Translations under genes and position numbers: made by a program
In this document: positions 54,160 to 62,554 of the stretch, one piece after another
How positions within the stretch are numbered: position 1 is the stretch's first letter
Layout: each line of letters opens with the position of its first letter
Assembly: GCF_000215955.2 (NCBI RefSeq)
Contig: NZ_AFNV02000022.1
Coordinates: forward strand, 1 to 64,000
Direction: 5' to 3'
Source: Salinisphaera shabanensis E1L3A
GTDB taxonomy: Bacteria; Pseudomonadota; Gammaproteobacteria; Nevskiales; Salinisphaeraceae
DNA length: 64,000 nucleotides
The notes under the pieces: model-generated
Seen by the model: only the letters and a program-made list of their open reading frames with translations
The model's database searches: none
What the model was told of the DNA's origin: nothing

Positions 54160-54852
54160 CTAAAACCGCAAAGTGTCGATGCGGACATCGAGTTGCTCGA
54201 GCCGCTGGCGAAGTAAATCGGGAAAACGCTTGTACCAGGTCGCATTCAGCGGCGACGGATGCGGCAATGGCCGGATATCAAACGTGGCCGTCTGACCGTT
54301 CGGCGCACTCAGCTCGATCTCGATCGCGGACTCGAAACGGTCATCGCGCTTCCAGAACGACTCGATGCGCGCACGTTCGTCTTTCGACTGACCGATACCG
54401 AACCATAGAAACGCTTCGCGCCCGAGCGTGATCAACGAACGCCCCTGCCACTGCTCGACGAGCAGCGAAATCATGGTCGGTTGAAAACGCCGTTTGGTCT
54501 TCATCGACCACGCCTTATTGCCGATGGGTTTGTAAGGCACGGTGTTAATCCAGAAAAAATCCTGCCCGAGTGCCCGCGACGTTTCGAAATCCGGCAGGTC
54601 GTCGCCGTGCAAATGGCGATAGATCGTCTTGCGCACAAGCTGGCCGCCAGCACCGATGAACGGCTCGCCGTATTTGACTTCGTCGGTGCCCGGGTCGCGG
54701 CCGAAAAAGCCGATACGAGTGTTGGTATCGCCAAGGCCGATGATCGGTTCCAGTGGGTCCTTGTCGAAACGTGCATACACCGGACGATCAATACCGTCGG
54801 TCTCGCTGGCGAGATCGCGCAGCGTTTGCCGTTGTTCACAGCTCAAGGACAT
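54160..54852 (-). CDS. Uracil-DNA-glycosylase-superfamily protein
   Basis: This encodes 230 residues. Motif A is FFGRDPGTDEVKYGEPFIGAGG and the C-terminal motif is PLPHPSPLNATWYKRF; the NTVPYKPIGNKAW segment sits between. The layout matches the UDG superfamily, but there are no Fe-S cysteines, so it is not a family 4 or UdgX enzyme. It may excise uracil or a related base. It is unlinked to the repair operon at 21365-24146 and has no LexA box that I can see. Confidence 0.8.
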   Translation of the reverse strand: MSLSCEQRQTLRDLASETDGIDRPVYARFDKDPLEPIIGLGDTNTRIGFFGRDPGTDEVKYGEPFIGAGGQLVRKTIYRHLHGDDLPDFETSRALGQDFFWINTVPYKPIGNKAWSMKTKRRFQPTMISLLVEQWQGRSLITLGREAFLWFGIGQSKDERARIESFWKRDDRFESAIEIELSAPNGQTATFDIRPLPHPSPLNATWYKRFPDLLRQRLEQLDVRIDTLRF

Positions 54853-54892
54853 ACAAGACGCTCGAAAGGAATAAAAGCAGCCGGTGAGCCTA

Positions 54893-55624
54893 TCAGCGCC
54901 GGCGCAGATTCACGACCACGAAAATGATTCCCGCGACTACGGCCATCAGAAACCACTGCGACGCATAGGCATAGTGTCCGAACGGGCGCAGACCGACCGT
55001 GTCCTTTTCGTCGGCCCAGTCGCGTACGAAGCCATCGGGCGCCTCAGGGTCGAGCAGGAGCAGGCCATTGAGTACCGGCCCGTCATACTGACAACGCACA
55101 TCATCGATTTCGGGATAACTCAGCACACGCGGCCAGCCTGTTTTGCCACAAGCCGAGGCGGCGCCCCAGTTGAGCGCCGGCGAAGGCAGGCGATGCCAAG
55201 TGCCCTGCACCGTGACGTGCCCGCCGGGCACCGGCGGATCGGGTACGTCTGTGTGTGCGTTCGACCGCTCGATCCAACCTCGATCCACCATGACGCGTGT
55301 GCCGTCATCGAGACGCAGCGCAGTCCACACGCGATAACCCACCTGTGACGCATAGGTCTGATCGGCCAGCAGAATCTGCTGATCGGGGTCAAAACGCCCG
55401 CTTGCGTAATATTTTTGGCCGTAAACCAGCGCGTCGTCATCATCGCGGGTTTCAATCGCGGCGGGCGCGGCCGCACGCGCTGACTGCTGGGCCGTCACCA
55501 GGCGTTGCTTGTAATGCGCCCGTTCGATCTGCCAGGCGCCCAAGGCAGAGAATATGACCGCGCCAAGGCAAAACAGCAGCACGCCCCACCACGGCGGCGA
55601 AAATCGATACGGGCCGAAATCCAT
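54893..55624 (-). CDS. SURF1-family cytochrome oxidase assembly protein
   Basis: This encodes 243 residues from ATG 55624. Two spans, at about 12-30 (LLFCLGAVIFSALGAWQIERA) and 220-238, enclose a periplasmic domain with GRFDPDQQILLADQ and VMVDRGWIERS, the SURF1 signatures. SURF1 helps insert heme a into aa3-type oxidase. No oxidase genes are adjacent. The protein is of normal length. Confidence 0.88.
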   Translation of the reverse strand: MDFGPYRFSPPWWGVLLFCLGAVIFSALGAWQIERAHYKQRLVTAQQSARAAAPAAIETRDDDDALVYGQKYYASGRFDPDQQILLADQTYASQVGYRVWTALRLDDGTRVMVDRGWIERSNAHTDVPDPPVPGGHVTVQGTWHRLPSPALNWGAASACGKTGWPRVLSYPEIDDVRCQYDGPVLNGLLLLDPEAPDGFVRDWADEKDTVGLRPFGHYAYASQWFLMAVVAGIIFVVVNLRRR

Positions 55625-55781
55625 AGCATCAAAGCCTTTCGTGCAGGGCCACAGTATAGATCCCACGCATCATCGAGATGAGAACGGCTCAAGCTACGTG
55701 TCGGAGCGGCCGTTAATTTCGGCAAGGCCCGCATGACGCGGTGCTGTATTTGCACGCCTCGATAGAGGCAGGAATACCATC

Positions 55782-55925
55782 ATGCCTACACGCAAAAAAC
55801 CCGCCCCCTCGCCCGCTGCTCACGCCCCGCTAAAGAGCCGCACGCCGTCTTCAGAGCGCTCTGTGGCAGGCGAAACGAAGCCGCGCAACTGGTCTGTGCG
55901 ATTGCTCGATCTCGATTATTCCTGA
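55782..55925 (+). CDS. Possible 47-residue small protein
   Basis: This frame (MPTRKKPAPSPAAH... ending WSVRLLDLDYS) has an AGGCAGGAA ribosome binding site and lies in an otherwise empty 380-bp gap (55625-56006). It is basic and proline-rich at the start. There is no family evidence, so coding status is open. Confidence 0.3.
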   Translation: MPTRKKPAPSPAAHAPLKSRTPSSERSVAGETKPRNWSVRLLDLDYS

Positions 55926-56006
55926 TCGCGTATGCCACGGCAGCGCAGCGAAAACCGCTGCGCCAGCCGCTGTAATACGATGGATTCGGCAGTCGATACG
56001 CTTTCG

Positions 56007-57062
56007 TCAGCCGGCTGCCAGCTGACGCAACAACTGCTCGGTCGGCGCCCAACCCAGACAGGCGTCGGTCACCGAAACGCCGTAGCGCATGTTCGGTCCG
56101 AGCGACTGCTTGCCGGTCTCCAGATGGCTTTCGAGCATTACGCCGGCGATCGTGCTCGTATCAACACGGCGCTGGGCGATCACCTGATCAGCGACCTGCG
56201 GTTGACGTAGCGGGTCCTTGCCGCTGTTCGCATGGCTGCAATCGACGATCAGACGGGATGCGATACCCGCAGTGCGCAGAGCCTTCGCGGCCACGGCTAC
56301 GCTGTTTGTGTCGTAGTTGGGGCCGGCGCGCCCGCCACGGAGAATCAAATGCGTATCCGGATTGCCGTTGGTCACCACGAGCGCGGCTTCGCCCGTTGCG
56401 CTCATGCCGAAATGGCTATGTGGCCGCGAAGCGGCCTGGATCGCATCGAGTGCGGCACCCAGTTCGCCATCGGTGCCATTTTTGAAACCAACGGGCATAT
56501 CCAGACCACTGACCAGTTCGCGATGGGTCTGGGATTCCGTGGTACGCGCACCGATCGCGGCCCAGCTAAGAGTGTCTTCGAGATAGTTTGCAGCGGCCGG
56601 ACTGAGGACTTCGGTCGCAATCGGCAATCCGAGTTCAGCCAGTTGGATGAGTAGGCGGCGCGATACACGCAGGCCGGCTTCGAGATCGTTGCTCTCATCC
56701 AGATGCGGGTCGTGCAGCAGGCCTTTCCAGCCCACCGTCGTACGCGGCTTTTCGACATAAGCGCGCATTACGATCAACAACCGGTCGCCCAACGCGTCTG
56801 CGAGCGCGGCGAGCCGACGGCCGTAGTCGAGCGCCGCCTCGGGATCATGCAATGAACAAGGACCGGTGATGACCAGAAGGCGGTCGTCGTTCCCGGAAAG
56901 CACCGCACGAATCGCAGCACGGTGTTCTTGAATCTGGGCAGCGAGCGGGGCCGATACCGGCAATGCCTTGCGAAGCGCGGCAGGCGTGCTCAACCGAAAC
57001 GCCCGGCGCGCGTGCGAGGACGTATCGAGGTCTTGATTAACGGTGGCAACAGAGGCGGTCAT
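56007..57062 (-). CDS. aroG: 3-deoxy-7-phosphoheptulonate (DAHP) synthase, class I
   Basis: This encodes 351 residues. The class I alpha-barrel motifs are all seen: LLVITGPCSLHDPEAAL, MRAYVEKPRTTVGWKG, ATEVLSP, GARTTESQTHREL, GFKNGTDG, LILRGG and DCSHANSGKDP. It joins phosphoenolpyruvate and erythrose-4-phosphate in the first step of aromatic amino acid synthesis. AAGGA precedes the ATG. The gene is preceded by two small aromatic-rich frames and a terminator hairpin (57232-57419), which read as an attenuation leader. Which amino acid inhibits the enzyme cannot be read from sequence alone. The symbol could equally be aroF or aroH. Confidence 0.95.
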   Translation of the reverse strand: MTASVATVNQDLDTSSHARRAFRLSTPAALRKALPVSAPLAAQIQEHRAAIRAVLSGNDDRLLVITGPCSLHDPEAALDYGRRLAALADALGDRLLIVMRAYVEKPRTTVGWKGLLHDPHLDESNDLEAGLRVSRRLLIQLAELGLPIATEVLSPAAANYLEDTLSWAAIGARTTESQTHRELVSGLDMPVGFKNGTDGELGAALDAIQAASRPHSHFGMSATGEAALVVTNGNPDTHLILRGGRAGPNYDTNSVAVAAKALRTAGIASRLIVDCSHANSGKDPLRQPQVADQVIAQRRVDTSTIAGVMLESHLETGKQSLGPNMRYGVSVTDACLGWAPTEQLLRQLAAG

Positions 57063-57186
57063 GAGTCGTTCCTTGAGATTCCGGCGCGCACGGGTCGCGC
57101 AAAGACATTGATTGATCGAGAAGCGGTTCGGCGGCGTTGGCGCCGTCGATAAACAGCCAGTTGCCGTAGCGATAGTCGTAATACAT
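57037..57186 (-). CDS. Tyr-rich 49-residue small ORF coupled to DAHP synthase
   Basis: This frame starts at ATG 57186 after a strong AAGGAG, reads M-Y-Y-D-Y-R-Y-G-N-W-L-F near the N-terminus, and ends inside aroG (26-nt overlap, out of frame). Tyr is at residues 2, 3, 5 and 7, Trp at 10 and Phe at 12. It lies between the leader terminator and aroG. It may be a second regulatory leader controlling aroG by translational coupling, or a small expressed protein. Confidence 0.55.
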   Translation of the reverse strand: MYYDYRYGNWLFIDGANAAEPLLDQSMSLRDPCAPESQGTTHDRLCCHR

Positions 57187-57231
57187 GTGTGGCTCCTTGC
57201 GATGAGAAACTCGAATGAGGGCCCTTGAACG

Positions 57232-57266
57232 AAAAAACCCCCGGTTGGGTCGCCAACCGGGGGTTT
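57232..57266 (-). terminator. Attenuator terminator upstream of DAHP synthase
   Basis: Stem CCCCCGGTTGG / CCAACCGGGGG (57238-57263; 11 bp, loop GTCG on the plus strand), flanked by AAA/TTT that lengthens it to 14 bp, and followed on the minus strand by six Ts. It is a strong intrinsic terminator inside the aroG leader. Confidence 0.8.
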
Positions 57267-57279
57267 GAAAACTCTTCGG

Positions 57280-57304
57280 CAGGCGTCCCGTTATCGGGCG
57301 CCTG
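57280..57304 (-). promoter_or_regulatory. Competing hairpin in the aroG leader
   Basis: CAGGCG-CCCG-ATAA-CGGG-A-CGCCTG on the minus strand: a ten-pair stem with one bulged A, between leader peptide and terminator. The neighbouring CCACCCGG (57306-57313) could pair with the CCGGTTGG part of the terminator arm (7 of 8 bases), giving an antiterminator. Confidence 0.5.
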
Positions 57305-57314
57305 TCCGGGTGGA

Positions 57315-57419
57315 TCAGACGCCGTGGCGGCTAAACCAATACCCGTAGAAATAAATCGAGGCCGCGCGCGCTTTCGCGCCGCGTTCAATCGATATGCTGT
57401 TTTTCTGTGATGACCGCAT
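57315..57419 (-). CDS. Attenuation leader peptide, aromatic-rich
   Basis: This is a 34-residue frame from ATG 57419 with GAGG 10 nt upstream. Residues 23-29 are Y-F-Y-G-Y-W-F: six aromatic residues in seven codons (three Tyr, two Phe, one Trp), just before the stop. It lies 51 nt upstream of a strong intrinsic terminator and of DAHP synthase. This is the layout of trp/phe-type attenuators, in which ribosome stalling at aromatic codons favours read-through. Its product would have no other role. Confidence 0.75.
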   Translation of the reverse strand: MRSSQKNSISIERGAKARAASIYFYGYWFSRHGV

Positions 57420-57447
57420 AAGTCGAAGACCTCGTTTGTCGACCAAG

Positions 57448-57476
57448 AGCCTACCCCGTCGTGCGGCCAAGCTCAA
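57448..57476 (-). promoter_or_regulatory. Candidate promoter of the aroG leader
   Basis: On the minus strand TTGAGC (57471-57476), 17 nt, then TAGGCT (57448-57453): a sigma-70-like pair. A start near 57441 would leave about 22 nt before the leader ATG, as expected for an attenuator. Confidence 0.45.
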
Positions 57477-57574
57477 GCGCGACGTCCATGTCCGCCTTTC
57501 AAGCGCCGATTCGCGCCGCCGATAAGTTGTTAAGGGTCAGCGGCACGCACAGCCGCCGTCCAGGAAACTTCGGC

Positions 57575-58714
57575 ATGGCATATAGCACATCCACCAAATC
57601 GTCCCCTGGAACGCGTTTGATCGGCCGATTGCATGGCGCGCCCAGTCAGTCCGAGCGATCTTTCTGGCGATTATTGTTCCGCACGTCGGTCATGGCCGGG
57701 GTGCTTCATGCCGCCTTCATCCTGCTGTTTTATGCACTCGACGTTACCGCGCTGACACTGGTCAACATCGGCAGCGTTTTGTTGTACGCATTGATATGCG
57801 TTCTGCTTAGCCGGTCCGGTGCTCGGTTCTATGCATTCGGCCTGCTCATCTTCGAAATTCAGACGCATGCGGTATTGGCGTCGTACCTGATCGGCTGGGA
57901 CGCGGGCTTTCATTATTACGCCATCATCGCGATCCCGATAATAACGCTGGCCAATTACGACAGTCAGCGCACCAAAGGCGCCGCTATTACCGGCCTCATC
58001 ACGCTGATGGTGGCAACCGATGCGCTACTGCGCGACACGGCGCCGATACACGTACTGCCGGGCTACATACTCGACGCGCTGCATTTTATAAATCTGACCG
58101 GACTGCTCACGATTCTCGCGCTCATCGTCGCCTTCTATTCCCGACTGATCACACACACAGAGCACAAGCTGCGGAAGTTGGCGACCACCGATCCGCTGAC
58201 CGGTCTGCTCAATCGGCGCAGCATGATCGAAATCTGGCAACTCGAACTTGCGACGCAGCGACGTTCAGGCAATCCCTTGTCACTGATCCTGTGCGATATC
58301 GACAACTTCAAAAAGGTTAACGACACGCATGGACACGAGGTGGGTGATCGGGTGCTTCGCGCCGTGAGCAACACCCTGTCGAAAGGCATACGACAATCCG
58401 ACCACGTGGCACGTTGGGGTGGCGAAGAGTTCTTGATTCTCATGATCGGTGCGCCCATTGGAAAAGCCGAACAACTGGCCCACCAGCTCCGCACGGCGAT
58501 CGGCCAGCTGGTTGTGCCCGTAGACGAACATGAACTAACGATCGCGCTCACATTCGGCGTGACTGAAATACCGGCTCACGCCCCACACTCGCAGGAGGCA
58601 GCCATCGCCCGTGCCGACGCCGCGCTTTATGCCGGCAAGCACGCCGGACGGAATTGCGTACGCTGTCAGCCCCATGAAAGTGCTGAAATCTTAACCACAA
58701 ATGGGGCGGTCTAG
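57575..58714 (+). CDS. Membrane diguanylate cyclase (GGEEF)
   Basis: This encodes 379 residues from ATG 57575 with AGGAAA upstream; a longer frame from 57461 would overlap the aroG promoter and is not used. Six spans lie at about 35-190, followed by a GGDEF domain with DPLTGLLNRRSM, CDIDNFKKVNDTHGHEVGD and ARWGGEEFLIL, and an RxxD site (RQSD). It should be an active, product-inhibited cyclase. The membrane region resembles simple 6TM sensors of the MASE type. Confidence 0.88.
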   Translation: MAYSTSTKSSPGTRLIGRLHGAPSQSERSFWRLLFRTSVMAGVLHAAFILLFYALDVTALTLVNIGSVLLYALICVLLSRSGARFYAFGLLIFEIQTHAVLASYLIGWDAGFHYYAIIAIPIITLANYDSQRTKGAAITGLITLMVATDALLRDTAPIHVLPGYILDALHFINLTGLLTILALIVAFYSRLITHTEHKLRKLATTDPLTGLLNRRSMIEIWQLELATQRRSGNPLSLILCDIDNFKKVNDTHGHEVGDRVLRAVSNTLSKGIRQSDHVARWGGEEFLILMIGAPIGKAEQLAHQLRTAIGQLVVPVDEHELTIALTFGVTEIPAHAPHSQEAAIARADAALYAGKHAGRNCVRCQPHESAEILTTNGAV

Positions 58715-58807
58715 CGTGCGCCAGATCCACCGGCGCTTGTCGGCTCGGTCTCAAGTCGCTTCGCACCGTCATGCTGCCCGGAACGCCTACCCTCACTGGA
58801 GTCCACC

Positions 58808-59149
58808 ATGGACGGTCGCTATCTTCTACTTTCACTCGCTCTACCTATCCTGCTCGCGGCGGGCTGTGCCCACGGCCCACGCGAACAAACCGCACGTTAC
58901 GAATGCGATAGCGGCCGCCCATTTACGGTGACCTACCGGGGCCCGGAAACCGCTGTCCTGCAAATGGGGCCCCGTCTGATCGAAATGCAGGCCGCGCCCA
59001 GCCCGATCGGTCGTCGCTATACAGGTACTGAATTGCAATTACTGATTCAAACCCAGGGTGACGAACGTCTCGCCACTCTGTTCACTCGCGGCAACAACGA
59101 CGGTCCGGGCAACATCGTCGAGCAATGCCGCGAAACGGATCGCGACTGA
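58808..59149 (+). CDS. mliC: MliC-family lipoprotein (lysozyme inhibitor type)
   Basis: This encodes 113 residues: lipobox LLAAGC after a short hydrophobic signal, then an 80-residue beta-barrel with YECDSGRPFTVTYRG, two cysteines (YEC and QCRE) that can form the family disulphide, and RRYTGTELQLLIQTQGDE. MliC proteins bind and block C-type lysozyme in the periplasm. The SPSG consensus loop is here SPIGRRY, so inhibition strength is open. GGAG lies upstream. Confidence 0.8.
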   Translation: MDGRYLLLSLALPILLAAGCAHGPREQTARYECDSGRPFTVTYRGPETAVLQMGPRLIEMQAAPSPIGRRYTGTELQLLIQTQGDERLATLFTRGNNDGPGNIVEQCRETDRD

Positions 59150-59259
59150 TCGGGCCACCGCCGGCTCGATAATCGGTCGCCCACAATTCAAGCGCACAGT
59201 CCGCGATCGCATCTCTATACTCGGAGGCCGTATTCAGTCATGCCTGTCGAGACGCGATC

Positions 59260-60531
59260 ATGAAACCGGAAACTATTGCCCTGCACACCGGCTATGCGCC
59301 GGACGAACAGCACGCCGTGGCCGTGCCGATTCATCAGACCACGTCCTTTGCGTTCGACAACGCCCAGCACGCGGCCGATCTGTTCGACCTCAAGGAAGTC
59401 GGCAATATTTATAGTCGGATCACCAATCCGACTTGCGGTGTGCTCGAACAACGCGTGGCCGCCCTCGAAGGTGGCGTCGGCGCGCTGGCTCTGGCCTCGG
59501 GGATGGCCGCGATCACCGCTGCGATTCAGACCATCGCCGAAGCCGGCGATAATATCGTTTCGATCAGCGAACTCTATGGCGGCACCTACAACCTGTTTGC
59601 GCATACGCTGCCGCGGCAGGGCATCACCGTACGCTTTGCCGACAAGGACGACCTCGACGCCATGGCCGGCCTGATCGACGCACGCACCAAGGCCGTCTAC
59701 TGCGAATCGATCGGCAACCCGTCCGGCAACATTGCCGACATTGCGCGCCTGGCCGAGATCGCCCATGCCCACGGCGTGCCGCTGATGGTCGACAACACCG
59801 TGTGTTCGCCCATGCTGCTGCGTCCGATCGAACATGGCGCCGATATCGTCGTGCATTCAGCCACCAAATATATCGGCGGCCACGGCACCACGATCGGCGG
59901 GCTGATCGTGGATTCCGGGCGTTTCCCATGGCTCGATAACGCCGAGCGTTTCTCGCTGCTGACCGAGCCGGATGTCTCGTATCACGGCATCAACTATGCC
60001 AAGGATGCCGGCGAAGCGGCGTTCATCACCCGGGCGCGTGTGGTGCCGCTACGCAACATGGGTGGCGCGATGAGCGCGATGAACGCATGGCTGTTTCTCC
60101 AGGGTCTGGAAACCCTGGCTCTGCGCATGGAACGCGTGTGTTTCAACACACAGCGCATCGCCGAATATCTGGACGCGCATGAGCGCGTAGCCTGGGTAAG
60201 CTATGCCGGACTATCCACACATCGCGATCACCATCTGGCCGAAAAGTACATGAACGGCCAGGCCTCGGGCATTCTCAGCTTCGGCATTCACGGCGGTTTT
60301 GAAGCCGGCGTGAAGTTCTACGATGCGCTTGGTTTGTTCACGCGTCTGGTCAACATCGGCGATGCTAAAAGCTGCGCGGCGATGCCCGCAGGGACCACCC
60401 ACAGCCAGCTCAACGAAGCCGAACTGGAAAGCGCCGGCGTGACAGCCGATATGGTGCGTTTGTCGGTCGGCATCGAACACGTCGATGATCTGATCGCAGA
60501 CCTGGAACAAGCACTGGCTGCAGCCACATAA
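59260..60531 (+). CDS. metY: O-acetylhomoserine sulfhydrylase-like PLP enzyme
   Basis: This encodes 423 residues. It is a Cys/Met-metabolism PLP enzyme: SRITNPTCGVLEQRVAALEGG, the PLP lysine in VVHSATKYIGGHGT, NYAKDAGEAAFITRAR and AGTTHSQL. The overall layout is MetY (acetylhomoserine plus sulphide to homocysteine). Several normally fixed positions differ, e.g. NTVCSPMLLRP where FATPYLCRP is usual and SCAAMPAGTTHSQL where LVIHPASTTHSQL is usual. A related lyase activity is therefore possible. A 7-codon frame (59240-59263) ends at its ATG as ATGA. Confidence 0.88.
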   Translation: MKPETIALHTGYAPDEQHAVAVPIHQTTSFAFDNAQHAADLFDLKEVGNIYSRITNPTCGVLEQRVAALEGGVGALALASGMAAITAAIQTIAEAGDNIVSISELYGGTYNLFAHTLPRQGITVRFADKDDLDAMAGLIDARTKAVYCESIGNPSGNIADIARLAEIAHAHGVPLMVDNTVCSPMLLRPIEHGADIVVHSATKYIGGHGTTIGGLIVDSGRFPWLDNAERFSLLTEPDVSYHGINYAKDAGEAAFITRARVVPLRNMGGAMSAMNAWLFLQGLETLALRMERVCFNTQRIAEYLDAHERVAWVSYAGLSTHRDHHLAEKYMNGQASGILSFGIHGGFEAGVKFYDALGLFTRLVNIGDAKSCAAMPAGTTHSQLNEAELESAGVTADMVRLSVGIEHVDDLIADLEQALAAAT

Positions 60532-60979
60532 GCTGAACGATCCCCGTTGCCGTCGCTCACGAGGACGTCGACGGGCATCTTCTGGGCCACGGTAACGGCG
60601 TTTTATCGGCTCTGAAATTGCCCGATAAAGGGCGGCGTATTCCTATCACTTTCAAACAGGCAAGACCCGCTCTTGTTATTCGCTGCGCACCGATCGCGCG
60701 CTACGAAGCACGGTCAAATCGGTTCGCGCTGGCAATAAAATATTAAGCACCAATGGCTTGGGCGCTACTCAAATCGCTCGCAACAGGTCGCGGACGTATG
60801 TCGGCGCAAGCCTTAGAATAACGCCCCACCTGCCGTCGGGTTGTGGCGTCACGCGGGCTCTCACGAGCCGCGCATGCCTTTTGCCCCATCCCAGCGCAAC
60901 GTTGTCGTTGCTTCTGCTTCAAAGCGGTCGCGGTCACAGCAATTCAGGCGGGAAATATGTCTACAACCCAGGCGCAAAC
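60532..60979. other. Intergenic stretch of about 450 bp
   Basis: No supported gene. TTTATCGG (60602-60609) and CCGATAAA (60622-60629) form perfect 8-bp inverted arms with a 12-bp spacer. This could be a terminator without a T-run or an operator. Confidence 0.4.
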
Positions 60980-61004
60980 ATAAACATGCACTATGCACGT
61001 TTAT
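60980..61004. promoter_or_regulatory. Inverted repeat just upstream of the BI-1/YccA gene
   Basis: ATAAACATGCA (60980-60990) and TGCACGTTTAT (60994-61004) are 11-bp arms with one mismatch and a 3-bp centre. It ends about 12 nt before the ribosome binding site. It may be an operator or an mRNA hairpin. Confidence 0.45.
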
Positions 61005-61026
61005 CGCCTATCTATTGGAGTCGCGG

Positions 61027-61779
61027 ATGGCTTCCGGCAACCCTGCCCTAACAAAAAAGACTTTCAACACCCTGCCGGCCACCACCGGCGCGCGCATGAC
61101 GCTCAACGGGACGGTGCACAAGACTGCCATTCTGTTGTTGTTGACCATGGCCAGTGCGTTCGTCAGCTGGCGCAGCGGTTATATGATGCTGGCGCAAACG
61201 TACGACCCGATGGGCAGCTTGGGGCCGTGGATTCTGGGCGCGTCGATTGGCGGGCTGGTGGTCGCGCTGGCGATTATCTTCAAGAAACACTGGGCGCCTT
61301 TTCTGGCGCCGGTTTATGCCATCGTCGAGGGCGTAGTCATCGGCTTCCTGTCGATGATGCTGGAAATGCAGTTCCCCGGTATCGCGCTGCAGGCAGCCAC
61401 GCTGACATTCGGCACGCTCGCCGCCTTGCTCATGGCCTATCGCTCGGGGCTTATTCGAGCGACCGAAAACTTCAAACTGGGCGTCGTTTCTGCTACCGGC
61501 GGCATCATGGTCGTCTACCTGATCGATCTGGGCATGCAGTTCTTCGGCATGCCGATCGGCTTCATACACGACAGCGGATGGATGGGCATCGGCTTCAGCC
61601 TGTTCGTCGTGGCCATCGCCGCACTCAATCTTGTACTCGATTTCGATTTCATCGAAACCGGCGTCGAACGCGGTGCGCCTGCCTATATGGAATGGTACGG
61701 CGCCTTTGGTTTGCTGGTCACCCTGATATGGCTCTATCTGGAAATACTGCGCCTGTTGGCCAAGGCCCGTAGCCGCTAG
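61027..61779 (+). CDS. Bax inhibitor-1/YccA-family membrane protein
   Basis: This encodes 250 residues from ATG 61027 with TTGGAG upstream. The N-terminal 35 residues (KKTFNTL and ARMTLNGTVHKTAILLLL) are typical of the bacterial branch, followed by seven spans. The central Asp/Glu-bearing helices (LVLDFDFIETGVERGAP) near the end match the BI-1 di-aspartyl calcium/pH sensor region. It may modulate ion leak or proteolysis at the inner membrane. Confidence 0.82.
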   Translation: MASGNPALTKKTFNTLPATTGARMTLNGTVHKTAILLLLTMASAFVSWRSGYMMLAQTYDPMGSLGPWILGASIGGLVVALAIIFKKHWAPFLAPVYAIVEGVVIGFLSMMLEMQFPGIALQAATLTFGTLAALLMAYRSGLIRATENFKLGVVSATGGIMVVYLIDLGMQFFGMPIGFIHDSGWMGIGFSLFVVAIAALNLVLDFDFIETGVERGAPAYMEWYGAFGLLVTLIWLYLEILRLLAKARSR

Positions 61780-61862
61780 CGGCCACGACGCCGTACCAGG
61801 CGCTGGCCGACTTACGAGTCGACCGCGCTATCCAACCGATCGACCAGATAAAGGTTCAACCC

Positions 61863-62345
61863 ATGAGCGCAGACGATACAGTCGAAGACAAAGCCGAATA
61901 CAAAAAGTCCAGGCTGAGCGAACAGCAGCGACAACGCTTTCCGATCGTGACCGACGCACCCGATACCGATACGGCCCAGACCTATACCGTATTCAGTTAT
62001 ATCGTAAGCGCGATCGGTCTTGTCGCCTTGCTCATCGGCGGCTATTTCATGCTCTTCGGGCCCGAGGTGATTCGCTACAACGTCGTTAGCGGCATGACCT
62101 TTCACCAGACCTTGCAGGCTTATCCCGGCCCGATCGCCTCACTGGGCTTCGTCGCCTTCGCCATTGGGCGCGCGATCGGCGGCGCAGCAGACCAAAAACG
62201 GGCAAGCGCCCTGAGCAGCGTCGTGGAAACAGCGCTCCAATGCGAGAAAATTGTGCCTGAAGATATCGGCGACGACTATCGTCTGGATATCCAAAAGCGC
62301 GAGGACGAGCGGCTCGAGGTCGACCTGGTCCGCGTTGCCGAATAA
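61863..62345 (+). CDS. Hypothetical two-span membrane protein
   Basis: This encodes 160 residues: a charged N-terminus of 40 residues, two spans (TVFSYIVSAIGLVALLIGGYFML and GPIASLGFVAFAIGRAIGG), and an acidic C-terminal tail (about 50 residues). No family is recognised. A weak AAGG ribosome binding site precedes the ATG. It follows the BI-1 gene by 83 nt and may be in the same transcript. Confidence 0.6.
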   Translation: MSADDTVEDKAEYKKSRLSEQQRQRFPIVTDAPDTDTAQTYTVFSYIVSAIGLVALLIGGYFMLFGPEVIRYNVVSGMTFHQTLQAYPGPIASLGFVAFAIGRAIGGAADQKRASALSSVVETALQCEKIVPEDIGDDYRLDIQKREDERLEVDLVRVAE

Positions 62346-62554
62346 ACCGCCCTAAACACGATTGATACCCAAGCCAGACGTCGTGCCAAGAGCCTTTCGG
62401 TAAACTTCATCCTATGCGTGCCGATAGCTGACATTTCGACGCCCGCCACGTTACGCATTCCCGCACGATGAGATGACGGCCCCACCGATATCTTGTGGCC
62501 GCCACCGCCAAACGCATGGCCCGACGCCAGCATCGCACGCTCTCGCCTGGACTC

